This document shows positions 36,401 to 38,207 of a stretch of 38,207 nt of DNA, one piece after another. Source of the stretch: an uncultured Oscillospiraceae bacterium (GTDB lineage Bacteria; Bacillota; Clostridia; Oscillospirales; Oscillospiraceae). The notes under the pieces were generated by a model, which worked only from the letters and a program-made list of their open reading frames with translations, did not search any database and was not told where the DNA came from. The stretch lies in contig CANROF010000025.1 of the NCBI GenBank assembly GCA_947632155.1, positions 1 to 38,207 on the forward strand, read 5' to 3'. Within the stretch, counting starts at the first letter, position 1. Every line of letters begins with the position of its first letter. The translations under genes were made by a program, and so were the position numbers.

Positions 36401-37153
36401 TTATGTTTGAAAAGGTGTGGGAGGAGTGGAGGAGATCGCTCGCTTGCGGCAGGTCTCGTTGTATTCCTCGATTTGGTACCAGACACGAGCGAAATCCGCC
36501 GGACCCGACAGTTGAATTCCATTCTTCTCATAGAACTCGTTTGCGAGGGCGGCGGCTGGGGTCTTGTCCGGGTCATTCAATAAGAAAATGTGCTGCAAGA
36601 CGACCGGGAAAAAGTCTGGATACAGTGCTTTTTCGAGAATGAGATTGCCGTTGGGATTGCAGCCGGCAACAATGACCGTCTCGTCATTGCGGTCGGGTTT
36701 TAGAAATTCTATCGGGAGCCGCAGGAATCGGAGAAACTCCCCTATTATATATAAGGAGTTATCCTGGGGGTGGGTTTCGGCAATACGAAGAAAAGCGTCA
36801 GAGCAGGCCTCCACGAACTCGAAAAACTGCCTTTGCTCGTTCCGTTGGGTAATTACGAGGGCCGGTCTCGCCGTAAAGTGCCTCAAATTGATAAGGAAAA
36901 ATTCCGGCTCTATAATGGCCCTCCGAAGATAGGACTTAAACAAGGAAAAGAATTTGTTCGGACTCACATACTCATCCAAAAGAGACATTGCAGCGTCATA
37001 TTCATCAGTATTTTCCAACGCACTGACAATGCTCAATGCGGTGACGTGTTCCCGAAGGGCAAGCGGCTGAGCCTCTTTAGGGTAGTTTTCAATAGTTTTG
37101 AGATATTTTTGCCAAATGTATGAGCGGTTGAAAAGGAACGGAAAGGGTTGCAT
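36401..37153 (-). CDS. Hypothetical protein (island)
   Basis: 250 aa, largely helical (YEEKNG, DEYDAAMSLLDEYVS, EFLRFLRLPIEFLKPD). AAGGAGG precedes the ATG. A TATAAT at about 37208-37213 on the minus strand may be its -10, but the -35 region is poor. Not recognised. It is the last gene before the IS200/IS605-type element; whether it belongs to the island or flanks it cannot be told. Confidence 0.65.
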   Translation of the reverse strand: MQPFPFLFNRSYIWQKYLKTIENYPKEAQPLALREHVTALSIVSALENTDEYDAAMSLLDEYVSPNKFFSLFKSYLRRAIIEPEFFLINLRHFTARPALVITQRNEQRQFFEFVEACSDAFLRIAETHPQDNSLYIIGEFLRFLRLPIEFLKPDRNDETVIVAGCNPNGNLILEKALYPDFFPVVLQHIFLLNDPDKTPAAALANEFYEKNGIQLSGPADFARVWYQIEEYNETCRKRAISSTPPTPFQT

Positions 37154-37357
37154 TGAGGGTACCTCCTTGTTGAATGTGGGACGGATGGGTGGTGAGTGGG
37201 GTTACATTATATTATACGGGAAGTGCTTGGGGAGGGGGTCAGGAATACCTTTTCGAAAAGTTTGGATCATATCTCGCGAGGACTTTTTTGTTGGTCGTTT
37301 TGAAATATGACTTTTTAACGGATATAAAATCGATACTCTTCCGGTGAGAGAAAGTCC

Positions 37358-37600
37358 GTGAACTACTCGGCTATGAATAACCGAGCATCATGTTACGCTG
37401 CCTCGCGGCAGCTTGGCACTCATTTTTCCTACTCGATGGATTGTTAGGCACGATTCCCAACCGTGCGACCAAGCATAAATAGGCTTTCACCGGTGTTCCT
37501 ACCGGCATAGCTGGGGTATAACGAATTCAGGCAGTAGCCTTCGTTCGATCCATATAGAATTCTCGAAGACCTTCCTCTTTGATGTTTTTGCCCGCGTTGG
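37358..37600 (-). ncRNA. Omega-RNA (reRNA) scaffold at the right end of the TnpB element
   Basis: After the tnpB stop (37527) the minus strand continues for ~170 nt with several stems: CCGGT..ACCGG, GCACGG..CCGTGC-like, GCTGC..GCAGC, and finally CTCGG-TTATTCATA-GCCGAG before the end GTAGTTCAC (37366-37358). This is the organisation of IS605-type right ends, where the RNA overlaps the tnpB 3' end and the sequence beyond the boundary is the guide. The 5' limit is approximate. The putative guide is read from 37357 leftwards (GGACTTTCTCTCACCGGAAG). Confidence 0.75.
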
Positions 37601-38207
37601 CGTCACGCATGACAATTGCCCCGCATTCGGGACATATCCATACGCGGTCTTTTAGAGTCAGGTCTTTGTTGACGTAGCCGCACTCGTTGCAAGTCTTACT
37701 GGAAGGGAACCACTTATCTATTACAATAAGATGTTTCCCTTGTTCCTCAAGCTTGTACTTCAGAAACATGCGGAACATTCCAAAACCGTTATCCAAGGTA
37801 GATTTACCAAGCTTCAAAGAACGGGATATTGCGCTCAGATTGAGGTCTTCTACACAAACGGCATCGTAGGAATTGGCTATCTCCCTACTGAGCTTATGGC
37901 AGAAGTCTTTTCTCTGGTTAGAGATATGTTCATGAAGTTCTCGGATACGGTGGAGCTGGTATTCGTAATTCTTTGAACCATACTGCATGCGGCTGAGCTG
38001 CCGTTGCATACGGGCGAGTTTCTTTTCAGACTCTCTGTAATAGCGATGTCCTTCAGGGGACCGGCCCTGGTCATCGACATAGAAGTGCGGAGAGGAATAA
38101 TCCAAACCAATTGTCTTCTCTGGGGTAGGAAGCACTTCTTCTGGAGGGACGGATTCATATTCGAAAAGTAAAGCGCAAAAATACTCGCCTGTAGGGGTTT
38201 CGCTAAC
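37527..38207 (-). CDS. tnpB: RNA-guided endonuclease TnpB, C-terminal part (cut by window edge)
   Basis: 226 residues visible, open through the window end, so the N-terminal ~40% is missing. The RuvC triad is intact: D36 in TIGLDYSSP, E120 in VCVEDLNL, D202 in MRDANAGKNI. The zinc ribbon CNECG...CPECG (C173, C176, C192, C195) lies between the last two. These are diagnostic of IS200/IS605 TnpB, a programmable nuclease guided by omega-RNA. Whether a tnpA transposase accompanies it lies outside the window. No internal stop is seen, so the visible part looks functional. Confidence 0.93.
   Translation of the reverse strand, partial: VSETPTGEYFCALLFEYESVPPEEVLPTPEKTIGLDYSSPHFYVDDQGRSPEGHRYYRESEKKLARMQRQLSRMQYGSKNYEYQLHRIRELHEHISNQRKDFCHKLSREIANSYDAVCVEDLNLSAISRSLKLGKSTLDNGFGMFRMFLKYKLEEQGKHLIVIDKWFPSSKTCNECGYVNKDLTLKDRVWICPECGAIVMRDANAGKNIKEEGLREFYMDRTKATA

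Noticed and set aside
23180-37357. Direct repeats marking attL and attR of the island
   Set aside because: Only chance matches of about 10 bp (AAACTTTTCG, near 23240 and, inverted, near 37250) were found; not enough to define ends.

Overview
The window looks like a chromosome segment of a spore-forming, GC-rich member of the Clostridia, most likely a gut Oscillospiraceae (Oscillibacter/Flavonifractor type). The evidence is a clear spoIIR gene, Gram-positive ribosome binding sites (AGGAGG), sigma-A promoters with 17-nt spacers, an SLH-domain surface protein, and a NifU-like/GGGtGRT protein pair. This is inference from gene content; no rRNA or tRNA gene is present to settle it.

Positions 1-17970 are ordinary GC-rich chromosome in short, tightly overlapping operons. 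In order: a cytidylate-kinase-like protein; an ECF sigma factor with a membrane partner; a DUF1015 protein; an esterase plus AEC transporter; an OhrR-type regulator; a split ChrA transporter; a secreted SLH protein; an M19 dipeptidase; spoIIR; an AsnC regulator-aminotransferase-ispE operon; a GH31 glycosidase with a PHP phosphoesterase; and a small membrane protein. Two copies of a ~260-bp foldback element (11108-11368 and 13960-14217) sit directly upstream of spoIIR and of the AsnC operon.

Positions 17971-21150 are highly plastic. A 0.9-kb array of about 15 palindromic repeats with the core AAGAACCGTCCC carries a duplicated, truncated gene fragment. Next comes a prepilin-like surface-protein gene. 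Its upstream region is a 265-bp segment bounded by perfect 25-bp inverted repeats and containing a strong sigma-A promoter that points AWAY from the prepilin gene. A tyrosine recombinase gene ends 2 bp beyond the outer repeat. This is read as a recombinase-driven invertible promoter (phase-variation switch), shown in the OFF orientation. It is the main discovery candidate.

Positions 21282-23179 return to chromosomal type: a strong promoter, a NifU-like Fe-S scaffold protein, the GGGtGRT protein and a terminator. Directly after it, 23260 to at least 37153 is an integrative element of lower GC. It holds a Tn916-type integrase and about 22 small, nearly all unrecognised genes, all on the minus strand, many with Cys clusters. 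The genes are grouped into transcription units by four terminator-promoter cassettes sharing a conserved ~50-bp box (TTATATTTTC ... CGTAT ... AACCnn-N5-nnGGTT). No capsid, portal, relaxase or replication gene is visible, so phage, plasmid-derived or conjugative nature cannot be decided.

The right edge (37358-38207) is an IS200/IS605-type element: the 3' two thirds of tnpB with its RuvC residues, and a structured omega-RNA tail from which a putative guide can be read.
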